Of a stretch of DNA of 49,541 nucleotides, positions 34,020-42,337 are shown in pieces; position 1 is the first letter of the stretch; every line of letters begins with the position of its first letter. The notes under the pieces were generated by a model. That model had not been told where the DNA came from. It saw only the letters and a list, made by a program, of their open reading frames with translations, and searched no databases. Both the position numbers and the translations under genes were made by a program. Source of the stretch: Bacteroidales bacterium (lineage in GTDB: Bacteria; Bacteroidota; Bacteroidia; Bacteroidales; P3); NCBI GenBank assembly GCA_016296345.1, contig JAEDJL010000007.1:1-49541 (forward strand), given 5' to 3'.

Positions 34020-34051
34020 TTTGCTCACTTTGAAATAAAGTCATACCTTTG
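34020..34051 (+). promoter_or_regulatory. gap promoter
   Basis: TTTG (34020-34023), then 20 bases, then TACCTTTG (34044-34051), a full consensus match. The start would be near 34057, about 45 bases before the gap start codon. Confidence 0.65.
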
Positions 34052-34101
34052 CAAAAGATTTTTTAGCGTAATAAAGTCTAACACATTAAAAACGTAAGAT
34101 T

Positions 34102-35109
34102 ATGGTAAAAGTAGCGATTAACGGATTCGGTCGTATCGGCAGAGTCTCATTTAGGAACATACAAAGAAAAACAAATGTCGAAGTTGTGGCAATCAACGAC
34201 TTGACCGATGCAGCAACACTTGCACACTTGTTGAAGTACGACTCTGTTCACGGCAGATTTGACGGAGAAGTAAAAGCAGAAGGCGAGTATTTGGTGGTAA
34301 ACGGTAAGAAGATACGCGTTTATTCTGAGAAAGACCCTGAACAACTACCTTGGGGAGAACTCGGAATAGACATAGTAATCGAATCGACCGGTCATTTCAA
34401 GACCAAAGCCTTGATGACAAAGCACATCAAAGCAGGAGCAAAGAAAGTAATCTTGACAGTACCTGCAGACAAGGCAGAGGACGTAGATGCAACCGTTGTT
34501 TTGGGAGTAAATGACAACATCTTGACAAAAGAAATGACCTGTGTGTCAAATGCTTCTTGCACAACCAACTGTTTGGCACCTATTGCCAAGGTATTGAACG
34601 ACAACTTTGGCATCAAGCGTGGTTTGATGAACACCGTTCACTCTTACACCAACGACCAACACATCTTGGATTTGCCTCACAAAGATTTGAGAAGAGCAAG
34701 AGCAGCAGCTTGTTCAATCATACCAACTTCCACAGGAGCAGCAAAGGCGGTGGGCTTGGTAATTCCCGAATTGGCAGGCAAATTGCACGGATTGTCGATG
34801 AGAGTTCCTACACCTGACGGTTCAGTTGTTGATTTGACCGTAGAGTTGGAAAAGAACGTAACAGTAGAAGAAGTAAATGCAGCAATGAAAGCAGCAGCAG
34901 AAGGTCCGATGAAAGGTATCTTGGAATACGTTGAAGACCCTATCGTAAGCTGCGACATAGTTGGCAACACACACTCTTCAATCTTCGACTCGAAGCTCAC
35001 AATGGTAATGGACGGCAACTTTGTAAAGGTTGTTTCTTGGTACGACAACGAGAACGGATACTCAAACAGAGTGTGCGACTTGGCAGAAAGATTGGCAAAA
35101 CTAATCTAA
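34102..35109 (+). CDS. gap: Glyceraldehyde-3-phosphate dehydrogenase, type I
   Basis: The 335-residue enzyme has the N-terminal NAD motif NGFGRIGRVSFRN, the active-site cysteine in SNASCTTNCLAP, the histidine in VHSYTNDQ, and the final WYDNENGYSNRV. It catalyses the NAD-linked oxidation step of glycolysis in the cytoplasm. It has its own promoter and terminator, so it is a single-gene transcript. Phosphorylating activity is expected from the motif set. Confidence 0.97.
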   Translation: MVKVAINGFGRIGRVSFRNIQRKTNVEVVAINDLTDAATLAHLLKYDSVHGRFDGEVKAEGEYLVVNGKKIRVYSEKDPEQLPWGELGIDIVIESTGHFKTKALMTKHIKAGAKKVILTVPADKAEDVDATVVLGVNDNILTKEMTCVSNASCTTNCLAPIAKVLNDNFGIKRGLMNTVHSYTNDQHILDLPHKDLRRARAAACSIIPTSTGAAKAVGLVIPELAGKLHGLSMRVPTPDGSVVDLTVELEKNVTVEEVNAAMKAAAEGPMKGILEYVEDPIVSCDIVGNTHSSIFDSKLTMVMDGNFVKVVSWYDNENGYSNRVCDLAERLAKLI

Positions 35110-35128
35110 CTTGCCCAAAGAAAATAAC

Positions 35129-35164
35129 AAAACGGCGTATCGTCAAAGCGGTACGCCGTTTTAT
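35129..35164 (+). terminator. gap terminator
   Basis: An 11-bp stem (35129-35139 AAAACGGCGTA with 35152-35162) with a 12-base loop lies 19 bases after gap. The AAAACGGCG stem uses the same core as the 21-bp repeat family elsewhere in the window. The remaining bases to 35430 show no gene. Confidence 0.8.
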
Positions 35165-35430
35165 TATACCCTCTTGCCAATTCATTTCATAAATTCACCT
35201 CCAAAATACCCCAAAGGCAGCAGTTCGGACTTAAATTCTAAAAAACTTGGCATGGCGTTTCATTTCTACAACACTGCAAAAATAGTGCTTTTCGGAAATA
35301 TATCATGATTTTTGAGTGCTTTTTGCTCAAAAAAACCAACCAAAAATCTGCGTTTGACAGTTTTGAGTTTCCTTGTAACTGCTTCCAATCTCAAATCAGA
35401 GAGCGGCTTGTTGCAAGGCGGAAGAAAGGT

Positions 35431-36381
35431 TTACTTGTCCTGCTTTTTGGCAGAGCGTACTTGTTCGGTTGTTATGATGTTGTTCATTATCGCATACAGC
35501 ACCAAAGCTGCCGAAGAGTGTATGTTGATTTTCTTGGCTATGTTTTTGCGGTGAGTGGCAACGGTATTTGCAGATATGCAAAGACTATCGGCAGTTTCTT
35601 TGTTGCTCATTCCCATGGCAATGCAGCCTACAATCTCTTTTTCTCTCTCGCTCAAAGTGTTGTCATTCTCTTCCGAGCGGGTTTGATTGAGCTTCCTGCT
35701 TCCCGAGGCTTCAATCCGCCTGACCTGTTCGACAAAAAGAGTGGTCTCCATCTTGCAATGGCAGGTCAAATCCTCCTCCAAGGTAAAGATGTCGTAAAGA
35801 AGAGAGTTCAACAACATATCATCGGCATTTGTATCGTAGAACTTGATTATCAGCTCTCTGAGTTCGGCCAACTTTTTCTCTATCGGGCTTCGGTGCATCA
35901 AGCTCATGTCTATGGCAACAGGCTTTACGGACTTTCCTCTCAACAAAGCATCGATGTAAGGGAAGACCTCCTTTTCTTCTTTCTCCATGTGCTTCTTGAC
36001 GTATAGAGCATACTCGTCAAAGAACTTCAATATCATGAACGCCAACTCGTTATCTGTCAGACTACCGACAGCTTCTATGAGTTTTTTCCTTATTGTGGGG
36101 AACAAATAATCAAGATAGTACTTGTGCGAATTTTGCAAATAGCCGAGCAAACACTCAATCGAAAGATTGACCGCAGGGTCATAGAACCTCACAGCCTTGG
36201 TATGGAAGTTCAAGACCGCCAAAACAGTATTGCAATCCAACGATTTTTCTTGGCAAATCTGCCTTATCGTCCTGTCCCCGAAGCCGCAACCAATTCCGAA
36301 ACGAGCAATCACGCACAACAGCTCCGGCGTTTGGCATATCACATCGTACAACTTATCATTTTCACAACAGTATCCTTTCAT
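35431..36381 (-). CDS. RIC-type hemerythrin fused to LuxR-type DNA-binding domain
   Basis: This 316-residue protein joins three parts. Residues 1-60 resemble the ScdA/RIC N-terminal domain (FGIGCGFGDRTIRQICQ). Residues 75-210 form a hemerythrin-like di-iron domain with candidate ligands H86, H121, E125, H153, H198 and E202. Residues 233-290 are a LuxR helix-turn-helix (LSEREKEIVGCIAMGMSNKE, then ISANTVATHRKNIAKKI). RIC proteins repair iron centres after nitrosative or oxidative damage, so this is probably a sensor of NO, oxygen or redox state acting directly on transcription. It is monocistronic, convergent with gap, and its leader overlaps a candidate antisense RNA. The domain calls are good; the ligand is inference. 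Confidence 0.78.
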   Translation of the reverse strand: MKGYCCENDKLYDVICQTPELLCVIARFGIGCGFGDRTIRQICQEKSLDCNTVLAVLNFHTKAVRFYDPAVNLSIECLLGYLQNSHKYYLDYLFPTIRKKLIEAVGSLTDNELAFMILKFFDEYALYVKKHMEKEEKEVFPYIDALLRGKSVKPVAIDMSLMHRSPIEKKLAELRELIIKFYDTNADDMLLNSLLYDIFTLEEDLTCHCKMETTLFVEQVRRIEASGSRKLNQTRSEENDNTLSEREKEIVGCIAMGMSNKETADSLCISANTVATHRKNIAKKINIHSSAALVLYAIMNNIITTEQVRSAKKQDK

Positions 36382-36420
36382 CTCTTTTCAACTCTTCTAT
36401 TAAAATACCCTTTTTGCGGT

Positions 36421-36452
36421 ATTGCCCACACAGGCAAATGACACTAATTTTG
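36421..36452 (+). promoter_or_regulatory. Promoter of candidate antisense RNA, with dyad
   Basis: ATTG (36421-36424), then 20 bases, then TAATTTTG (36445-36452). A perfect inverted repeat TTGCC-N6-GGCAA (36422-36426, 36433-36437) overlaps the -33 element and could be an operator, for instance of a CRP/FNR-type regulator. No gene follows on the plus strand before the terminator at 36510. Confidence 0.5.
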
Positions 36453-36458
36453 CAGTGT

Positions 36459-36549
36459 AAAAATTTGTAAGTCGTTTCTAAAATTTTAATTGTTCCTTCA
36501 AATTCGGAGGCGGAATGGTAACGGGGTTTGACCATTCCGCTTCTTTTTT
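36459..36549 (+). ncRNA. Candidate small RNA, antisense to the hemerythrin-LuxR leader
   Basis: A promoter at 36421-36452 and a strong terminator at 36510-36549 bracket about 90 bases without a convincing gene. The region lies opposite the predicted 5' leader of the divergent hemerythrin-LuxR gene, whose promoter -7 box is at 36560..36553, so the two RNAs would be complementary over most of their overlap. A short frame (ATG at 36515 after GGAGG, 25 codons) exists but begins inside the terminator stem and is unconvincing. Confidence 0.45.
36510..36549 (+). terminator. Strong intrinsic terminator of the candidate small RNA
   Basis: A perfect 10-bp stem (36510-36519 GCGGAATGGT with 36531-36540) and an 11-base loop is followed by TTCTTTTTT. 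It is oriented for the plus strand only, so it cannot serve the LuxR gene. Confidence 0.8.
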
Positions 36550-36552
36550 GTG

Positions 36553-36585
36553 CAAAGATATGAAAAAAAAGAATATTATAACCAA
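36553..36585 (-). promoter_or_regulatory. Possible promoter of the hemerythrin-LuxR gene
   Basis: TATCTTTG (36560..36553) is preceded by TTG (36585..36583) at a slightly long spacing of 22 bases. The implied leader is about 165 bases, overlapping the plus-strand small RNA. Confidence 0.45.
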
Positions 36586-36671
36586 CCTGTAACTCGATAT
36601 TTGTTCTGCACAATAGCTTATCTTGTCCAAATAAACAATTTTCTGCAAATCGAAAAGCAAACCGCTGTTTT

Positions 36672-36918
36672 TGGCTTGGGCAAAACGCCGATTTAGGAAA
36701 ATAACTCGCCGTTTCAGACGAATAAAACGCCGTTTTATTTTGCCAAAACGGCGTTTTTTTCAAGGCTTTTTCAAGCAAAAAAATCGCTCTTGTAAGTAGT
36801 TGATTTTCAAATCGCTCATTTTTACACAAAAAAAACGCCGTTTTTTTCTGAAAAATCTTCGTTTTTTTGAAAAAAAATTGGCGTTTTTTTGGTGAGAAAA
36901 CGGCGTTTTTTTCAAGAG
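36672..36918. repeat. 21-bp periodic AT-rich repeat, copy 2 (inverted)
   Basis: This is the second copy of the repeat at 22.8-23.15 kb, in opposite orientation. The segment 36766-36918 matches 22833-22980 over about 150 bases with few differences, including the shared GTGTAAAAATGAGCGATTTG block. The segment 36672-36765 continues with the same AAACGGCG/CGCCGTTTT units but a different number of them. It lies between the divergent LuxR-type and type IX cargo genes. The open frames across it come from the 21-base period and are not taken as genes. Confidence 0.8.
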
Positions 36919-36996
36919 ACTGAAAACGTCTTTTCAGAAAGCTTCTATTTCGCTCAAAAAACATCAGAAAATAATTCAATCATTTTTGTAGAAGAA

Positions 36997-37027
36997 TTTG
37001 TCATTGAACAATAATTTTGTATCTTTG
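36997..37027 (+). promoter_or_regulatory. Promoter of the type IX cargo gene
   Basis: TTTG (36997-37000), then 19 bases, then TATCTTTG (37020-37027). The start of transcription near 37033 leaves essentially no leader for an ATG at 37036 and supports the start codon at 37063. Confidence 0.65.
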
Positions 37028-37062
37028 TAGCGTCAATGGGAATTTTTTCAAACCAAATCAAT

Positions 37063-38088
37063 ATGAAAACACCAAAGATTTTTCTATTAGCATTGCTTGC
37101 TTTTGCAAGTGTCGAGTGTTTCTCTCAAAATTATGGAGATGAGTATTTGGAAAGGATATGTTTCCCATCGGCTTTTTCTACTTGCAGAACATTGCCAGTT
37201 TCAGAGGGTGGCATTTGGAATACGAATGCGAATATAATTATCCGTCCCGTATTAAACGCAGGAGACACCATTACTGATATAGAACAGTTCTATCTTTGTG
37301 ATTCCATTGTAAGATTAGCAGGTATTGCCTGCTTAGGTGGTAATAGTGATACGCTTATGTCTTTGAGATTAAGGGATGTTTTAAGCGACACTATTATTAC
37401 TTCAGTGTATAGACCTTTTTTTAATCAAGTTATAGTACACTCTTCAGATGATGCAGAAATCCATATTCTTGAGTATTTGTTTGATGATGTGATAATGGTA
37501 AACAGAGATTTTTCTCTTTCGCTATGGTTTCCTGAGGAGTTCTATGAAGAAGGTGCAAACATATACAGCCATAGTTGGATGGTTGCGGCTCTTGATTTTG
37601 CGTACTTCAACAGAAACCCGCAAACGGGAGAGGTTACGTCTTGCCACTCTGAAAAAACGCCTATGGTAAGATATACTGACGGCACTACAAAACCATTCTT
37701 GCAAATGTTGCAAGAGATAGGTCAAGCTCCGTATGCCGAGCAGCTGCATATTGAACGTGGTTGGTATTGTGATGTTTTATATTTCCCAATCTTTGCAGAG
37801 CCGGGTGAGGAAGGCGAAGGTGAGGGTGGCAATTCGGCTGTGGTCGATGTGAATTTGGAGAGTTACACTTCGCTATATCCAAATCCTGCAAACGAGAGCG
37901 TGAATGTTGTTTGTTCGTACAAGATTAAGGACTATGCACTTGTTGATGCAGCGGGTCGTGAAGTCCTTTCGGGCAAATGCAATGCCAACAGCATGGCTTT
38001 GGACGTCTCTTCCTTGCAAAAAGGCGTTTACTTCATAAGAATTCAAACCGCCAAAGGCGAGGTCAAAAAGAAACTGTTGGTAGGATAG
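37063..38088 (+). CDS. Secreted protein with C-terminal type IX sorting domain
   Basis: From the ATG at 37063 the protein has a signal peptide (MKTPKIFLLALLAFASVECF, cleavage near SQ) and 341 residues. The last 75 residues are a type A sorting domain: YTSLYPNPANESVNVVC, YALVDAAGREVLSG and LQKGVYFIRIQTAKGEVKKK. This marks it for export across the outer membrane by the type IX system whose core is encoded at 39.8-45.9 kb. The middle (about 25-260) shows no domain I recognise, and a Glu/Gly-rich linker (EEGEGEGG) precedes the sorting domain. The ATG at 37036 is too close to the promoter. Confidence 0.82.
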   Translation: MKTPKIFLLALLAFASVECFSQNYGDEYLERICFPSAFSTCRTLPVSEGGIWNTNANIIIRPVLNAGDTITDIEQFYLCDSIVRLAGIACLGGNSDTLMSLRLRDVLSDTIITSVYRPFFNQVIVHSSDDAEIHILEYLFDDVIMVNRDFSLSLWFPEEFYEEGANIYSHSWMVAALDFAYFNRNPQTGEVTSCHSEKTPMVRYTDGTTKPFLQMLQEIGQAPYAEQLHIERGWYCDVLYFPIFAEPGEEGEGEGGNSAVVDVNLESYTSLYPNPANESVNVVCSYKIKDYALVDAAGREVLSGKCNANSMALDVSSLQKGVYFIRIQTAKGEVKKKLLVG

Positions 38089-38100
38089 AGTGGTATTTGA

Positions 38101-38589
38101 CTATATCTGGATTTTGGAAACAAAGTTTGCGACTTCGTTGTGGTAGTCTCTGCTAACTGACTGCTTTACTTTGAGCATCAGTTTCAAAATCATCTTGTCG
38201 AAGAACTTCATGTCTTCCAACTTAAACTCTCCTTCAAAGAATTTGAGTTGCTCTGCCGAGGCTCTGAGTTCGGGAGGGTAGGTAGTTTCCAACTCTTTGT
38301 CGGCATTTGCCTTGTCCATTCCGCACACAAATAGAGAGCAATGGTGTTTTGCCAAGGCTTCTTTGTTCGTATCGCAAAACGCAACGACGCTTGCTCGCGG
38401 CTTTCCTGCATAGACCGACGTGCCTATGATGATATGGTCATAGCTATTCAAGTTGGGCTTTTCGCCTTTGTCCAAACAAAAGAGGTCAAAGGTGGTGTTG
38501 CTGTCCGAATGTTCGGCAATGGTTTCGCAGATTTTCTTCGTCGTGCCATATTTGGAAGAATAGACGACGGCTATTGCTGTTTGTGTCAT
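38101..38589 (-). CDS. Flavodoxin-like protein (HemG-type)
   Basis: The 162-residue protein has the flavodoxin FMN phosphate loop at the N-terminus (VVYSSKYGTTKKICETIA) and the IIIGTSVYAGKPRASVVAFC segment that contacts the isoalloxazine ring. The length and the SVYAGKPR segment resemble HemG-type protoporphyrinogen oxidases and related menaquinone-linked flavodoxins, although the assignment is not certain. It is the last gene of an EamA / CAT-like / flavodoxin series on the minus strand. Confidence 0.75.
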   Translation of the reverse strand: MTQTAIAVVYSSKYGTTKKICETIAEHSDSNTTFDLFCLDKGEKPNLNSYDHIIIGTSVYAGKPRASVVAFCDTNKEALAKHHCSLFVCGMDKANADKELETTYPPELRASAEQLKFFEGEFKLEDMKFFDKMILKLMLKVKQSVSRDYHNEVANFVSKIQI

Positions 38590-38641
38590 GGGATATTGGT
38601 GTTTTGATGCTTTGTTTTGTCGGTGTAAGATGTGATTGTGT

Positions 38642-39259
38642 TTACAGTTTGCTTATCTCTTGTTGAAGATTGTCGAGAAACAAGGCTGCCTGCATTCCGT
38701 CCATCTGCACATGATGAAATTGAAACGAGATAGGAAGCAGGGTTTTGAAGCAATGTTTTCTGTATTTGCCCCACAAGAGCATAGGGTTGGAGAATTTGTC
38801 GGTGTATTGATTGACAATAGTGTCCAATTCGGTCTGTATCATTGCCGAAGTGCCTATTATCATGCTGTCTTCTATGAAAGTACTTTGACATTCTTCTTTT
38901 GCCCGGGTGGTAAGCGTGGTATAATCGGTGCTGAATTGATGCAAATCTTCGCTAAATGGTATATCGCAAGAGTTGATGCCGCCTGATTTGTTCTGCACTA
39001 TGGTATTGATTGCAAGGCTGTCGTAGCTAAACAGCCTGCCTTTCTCGGGTAAGATGTAGAACTCTTGCAAGGGGCTTGCTGCCTTGCCGATTGCCCAACA
39101 CATAAGCATATTGAAACTCATTTGATGCTTCTTGCCATAGCGGACAAGTCGGCTTACATTCATCGTTTTTGTCATGGTAACCATGGGCATAGGGGAAGAA
39201 ATCCACATCTCGAAGGCGGCTGAACGATTGGTGTGCTGCGGCTGTATTTCTGTTTTCAT
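38642..39259 (-). CDS. Chloramphenicol acetyltransferase-like protein
   Basis: The 205-residue protein is of the CatA trimeric type: SSPMPMVTMTKTMNVSRLV at the N-terminus and the catalytic histidine in LPISFQFHHVQMDGMQAALF near the C-terminus, where CatA enzymes have HHxxxDG. This family includes both true resistance enzymes and housekeeping acetyltransferases of unknown substrate, common in Bacteroidales. No mobile element flanks it, so an acquired resistance cassette is unlikely. It lies between the flavodoxin and EamA genes. Confidence 0.8.
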   Translation of the reverse strand: MKTEIQPQHTNRSAAFEMWISSPMPMVTMTKTMNVSRLVRYGKKHQMSFNMLMCWAIGKAASPLQEFYILPEKGRLFSYDSLAINTIVQNKSGGINSCDIPFSEDLHQFSTDYTTLTTRAKEECQSTFIEDSMIIGTSAMIQTELDTIVNQYTDKFSNPMLLWGKYRKHCFKTLLPISFQFHHVQMDGMQAALFLDNLQQEISKL

Positions 39260-39316
39260 GTTTTTGGTTTTGTGTTGTCGGGTGATGTTTGTAAGGCTTC
39301 TTCTGCTGTCTGATTG

Positions 39317-39733
39317 TTATTTCCAAAGCATGAAAAGGCTGCCTGCTGTTATCAACACAGCTCCTATTATCACCTTGGGGCTTGCAGGTTCTTTGAGGAA
39401 AACAAATGCCAAAAGTATGGTAATCACTACACTCAGCTTGTCAATCGGTGCTACTCTCGACACTTCTCCGCTTTGGAGTGCCTTGAAATAGAAGAGCCAC
39501 GACAAGCCTGTGGCTATTCCCGAAAGTATAAGGAAAAGCCATGTGTGCCGATTGATGTCTTTAATCATGCTTTGCTGACGGGCAAAAAAGACTATTCCCC
39601 ATGTGAGTAGCAGGATAATTGTTGTTCGGATTGCCGTTGCAAGGTTTGAGGGAACGTCTCTCACTCCAATCTTGGCAAAGATGGCTGTAAGGGCGGCAAA
39701 AAGTGCCGAAAGGATTGCATATATCTTCCACAT
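39317..39733 (-). CDS. Small EamA/DMT-family transporter
   Basis: From the ATG at 39733 the product is 138 residues with about five membrane segments (IYAILSALFAALTAIFAKIG at the start, then LATAIRTTIILLLTWGIVFF and others). It has the length and ending (GAVLITAGSLFMLWK) of the single-domain EamA proteins. The longer frame beginning at 39778 starts inside the terminator hairpin of the gld operon, so it is rejected. Substrate is unknown. CAT-like and flavodoxin genes follow on the same strand. Confidence 0.78.
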   Translation of the reverse strand: MWKIYAILSALFAALTAIFAKIGVRDVPSNLATAIRTTIILLLTWGIVFFARQQSMIKDINRHTWLFLILSGIATGLSWLFYFKALQSGEVSRVAPIDKLSVVITILLAFVFLKEPASPKVIIGAVLITAGSLFMLWK

Positions 39734-39740
39734 AACTTTA

Positions 39741-39785
39741 AGGTATAAAAAACGAGGCTTGCAAATCGTCGTTTGCAAGCCTCGT
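39741..39785 (-). terminator. Terminator of the type IX operon
   Basis: A perfect 14-bp stem (39752-39765 with 39772-39785, loop 6) is followed on the minus strand by a run of T. It lies 17 bases after gldN. Confidence 0.85.
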
Positions 39786-39801
39786 CATCAATGAAATCAA
39801 A

Positions 39802-40668
39802 TTAGTATTCCCACATATCTTCTTCCATATTGAACAAAAGTTCTTTTATTCTTTCGGACTCTGCCAAGGCATCTGCTCCTTGCAGGTAGTCTTTTATGGA
39901 ACGGTTGAATGTGTTTGTCGCTCTGATTATGTAGCTGTCGAAAATTCTTTTCTGGAATATGTCGTCATAAGAACGTCTTGCCTTGTCGTTCTGAGGATTA
40001 TAGACTTCGGAGTTGGCAAGCAACAATCTGACTTCGGGGTCGTTGTATCTAATCCAGCCCAACGCCAAGGTCTGAACGTCTCCCTCCGACTTCTCGTACG
40101 AAGCAACCAAAGAAAATCCTATAATTCTGACATCTTCGACCGTTCTGTTCTTGTCGAAGAACCAATCTTCTTTTATTCTCAACTGCTCTGCACTCTCGAA
40201 GTTTGCAGGAACAAAAATAGAAGTGTCTCTCGTTATTTCCATTCCATCGACATCGTAGTCTATCAAGGTTTCTGTTCTTGTTGTTCCAAACTTTGACTTA
40301 TATTCCGTCCAATTTGTTATTTCCTGAGTAAACATATCGTCTTCGAAAGCTCTGATACGTCCTTCGGTCAATGCTTCGTCCAAAATGGTTGTGAGGTTCT
40401 TTCGTCCTTGGTCGGGTACAAGGGGATAGTAGAACACTTGGTTCATCTTTTCTCTGAAATCTATCACCCTCCACACTCTGTAAGACCAAACAACATCGTC
40501 TTCTCTCACGTATGGATATTCAAATGGTTTCTTTCCGTCAGGATAAGCATCGGAACTCTTAACATAAAATCCATCAAGATTTTCTTCAGGCTCTTCCATA
40601 ACTTGTGCTTTCACTCCGATAGTTCCGCACAACAACAATCCCAATACTAATAATCCGAACTTTCTCAT
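39802..40668 (-). CDS. gldN: Type IX secretion system protein GldN/PorN
   Basis: The 288-residue protein has a signal peptide (MRKFGLLVLGLLLCGTIGVK, cut near AQ) and the features of GldN: VREDDVVWSYRVWRVIDFRE, NQVFYYPL, LRIKEDWFFDKNR and the C-terminal RIFDSYIIRATNTFNRSIKD. It is a periplasmic subunit that forms a ring with the outer-membrane lipoprotein GldK. It is the last gene of the operon and is followed by a strong terminator, 28 bases after gldM. Confidence 0.93.
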   Translation of the reverse strand: MRKFGLLVLGLLLCGTIGVKAQVMEEPEENLDGFYVKSSDAYPDGKKPFEYPYVREDDVVWSYRVWRVIDFREKMNQVFYYPLVPDQGRKNLTTILDEALTEGRIRAFEDDMFTQEITNWTEYKSKFGTTRTETLIDYDVDGMEITRDTSIFVPANFESAEQLRIKEDWFFDKNRTVEDVRIIGFSLVASYEKSEGDVQTLALGWIRYNDPEVRLLLANSEVYNPQNDKARRSYDDIFQKRIFDSYIIRATNTFNRSIKDYLQGADALAESERIKELLFNMEEDMWEY

Positions 40669-40696
40669 ATCGATATAGGTTTTAAAGTTTTCGTTT

Positions 40697-42292
40697 TTAC
40701 TGAATGGTAAATATCATCTGAGGGTTGCTTACGGCCTTCTCGCCATCAGGTCCTTTGGCTCTGATATTCTCGATATAGACTTTGTTTCCTCTTCTGAGTT
40801 TACCTAATTTTGCTTTCATTTCTGCGGTAAATTGACTGCCTGTTGCTTGGATAGGAGCTTGTGCGTCTCCTCCTGTGTTGAACGACATGGTGAACGATGT
40901 TACCGTGTAGTTTACAGGGAAGTCAAATCCTTCCATTGACACACGCAAACCTCCTTGCGTAAGCAATGACTCTTTTGGTATTCTTCCTCCGGTGTAAGTT
41001 CCGACCATTGCCGTCGGCTTAGGTATTGCCTTACATCTGAAATCCATTGTACCCATGTTCATAGTCTTTCCTCCCATGTTGGCAGACACGCTGATGCTTG
41101 CTTTTCCTTGAGATTTGACTGTGGCAATAAATTCTCCGTCTTTTACTTTCTTCAATACAATTCCTGCTCCGCTTGCAGTAACGTTCACATCTTTTGAGTT
41201 GGCTCCCGGTACTGATACTGATATTGGGTTATCAACTCCGATGTATAGCACGTTCATCTTGGTTGGAGAGATTGTTGCAGATGGTGCTGCAACGAAGTAT
41301 TCTCCTTCAAAGTCGTATGGCACTGCTCCACTCTCTTTCTTGACGTACAATGTTCCGCTGTATTTTTGTGGTCCCAAAGCTCCTGCTCCGAACTTCAACT
41401 TCAACATTCCCGAGTCTCCGGTGTATTGTTGTCCTCTCACTTCTCCAGTTAGTTCGCTTCGAGAATCGTATGCCGCAACAAAGACATCTGCCTCATACTG
41501 TCCTCCTTGAATTATGTATGTTGATTTAGGAACAACTTTTGCAACGACTGTGTTGAACTTAAAGTCGTCCGCAGATACTGCAGAGTAAAGGTGATTGACC
41601 AAATCGACCTCCGCATTTTGAATTTCTGACTTAAACTTGTTCAACAATACCATGTCTGCCAAAGCAATGGTGTGGAAGAAGTTGTACATTTGCCAATTCA
41701 ATGTTTCTCCCGAAGCATTCTTGAATGGTCCTTTGAAGTCGATTTGCATACTCTTCAAAGTTTCCTTGAATGAACCGGAAGCGTATTGCAACATTTCCTT
41801 TTGGTATTTGTCTATTTTGTTTCTCAGCTCGATGGCTTTTCCTTTTGAGCCGTCTTCACTGCCTGCCAAAAAGTAGTTTGTAGGAGATGAGTATTCGTCT
41901 TTCTTTTGAACTGCATCAAAACCTTTTTCTTTCAATAGTTTCTTTGCCTCGGCAACACCTCCGGGAGTTCCTTCCACTACAACAAACAACTCATATTTCA
42001 TGTTATCTATGTAGTCGATTATCTCCTTTGTCTTTTTGCGGACTTCTTGAGCCTTTGCCCAATTATCGCCAACCTTTCCGGGATCTTGTCTGTAGGAGTT
42101 TTCAAACATTGTATATGCACTTTCTGCCTTTCCCATGAGCAGTTTGTTCGTTACTTCCATGCTATCGCCTACCGTAACGAACGCCTGCAATATCTCGGCA
42201 GACACGTTCAACGCCAACATCGCCGTGTAAACCAAGTACATCATTGAGATCATTCGCTGTCTCGGCGTTTCGGGACAATTCGTAGCACCCAT
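40697..42292 (-). CDS. gldM: Type IX secretion system motor protein GldM/PorM
   Basis: The 531-residue protein begins with a PRQRMISMMYLVYTAMLALN segment that forms the single N-terminal membrane helix (about 14-36), followed by a large periplasmic part with beta-sandwich domains, as in GldM. The helix lies in the inner membrane with GldL and couples the proton-driven motor to the periplasmic ring. A glutamate in the helix region (ILQAF preceded by SAE) fits the known proton-path acidic residue. It starts 45 bases after gldL. Confidence 0.95.
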   Translation of the reverse strand: MGATNCPETPRQRMISMMYLVYTAMLALNVSAEILQAFVTVGDSMEVTNKLLMGKAESAYTMFENSYRQDPGKVGDNWAKAQEVRKKTKEIIDYIDNMKYELFVVVEGTPGGVAEAKKLLKEKGFDAVQKKDEYSSPTNYFLAGSEDGSKGKAIELRNKIDKYQKEMLQYASGSFKETLKSMQIDFKGPFKNASGETLNWQMYNFFHTIALADMVLLNKFKSEIQNAEVDLVNHLYSAVSADDFKFNTVVAKVVPKSTYIIQGGQYEADVFVAAYDSRSELTGEVRGQQYTGDSGMLKLKFGAGALGPQKYSGTLYVKKESGAVPYDFEGEYFVAAPSATISPTKMNVLYIGVDNPISVSVPGANSKDVNVTASGAGIVLKKVKDGEFIATVKSQGKASISVSANMGGKTMNMGTMDFRCKAIPKPTAMVGTYTGGRIPKESLLTQGGLRVSMEGFDFPVNYTVTSFTMSFNTGGDAQAPIQATGSQFTAEMKAKLGKLRRGNKVYIENIRAKGPDGEKAVSNPQMIFTIQ

Positions 42293-42337
42293 AGTCTTAC
42301 TCTATTTCTTTAATCCGTCAAATTCTTATTCTTGTTA

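Noticed and set aside
36515..36592. 25-codon frame with a GGAGG sequence upstream
   Set aside because: It begins inside the stem of a strong terminator, and Bacteroidota rarely depend on Shine-Dalgarno sequences.
36362..36979. 205-residue open frame on the minus strand over repeat copy 2
   Set aside because: Same cause as copy 1. It also runs through the small-RNA terminator and over the promoters between the LuxR and cargo genes.
39734..39778. Longer N-terminus for the EamA transporter
   Set aside because: The codons fall within the terminator hairpin of the upstream gld operon.
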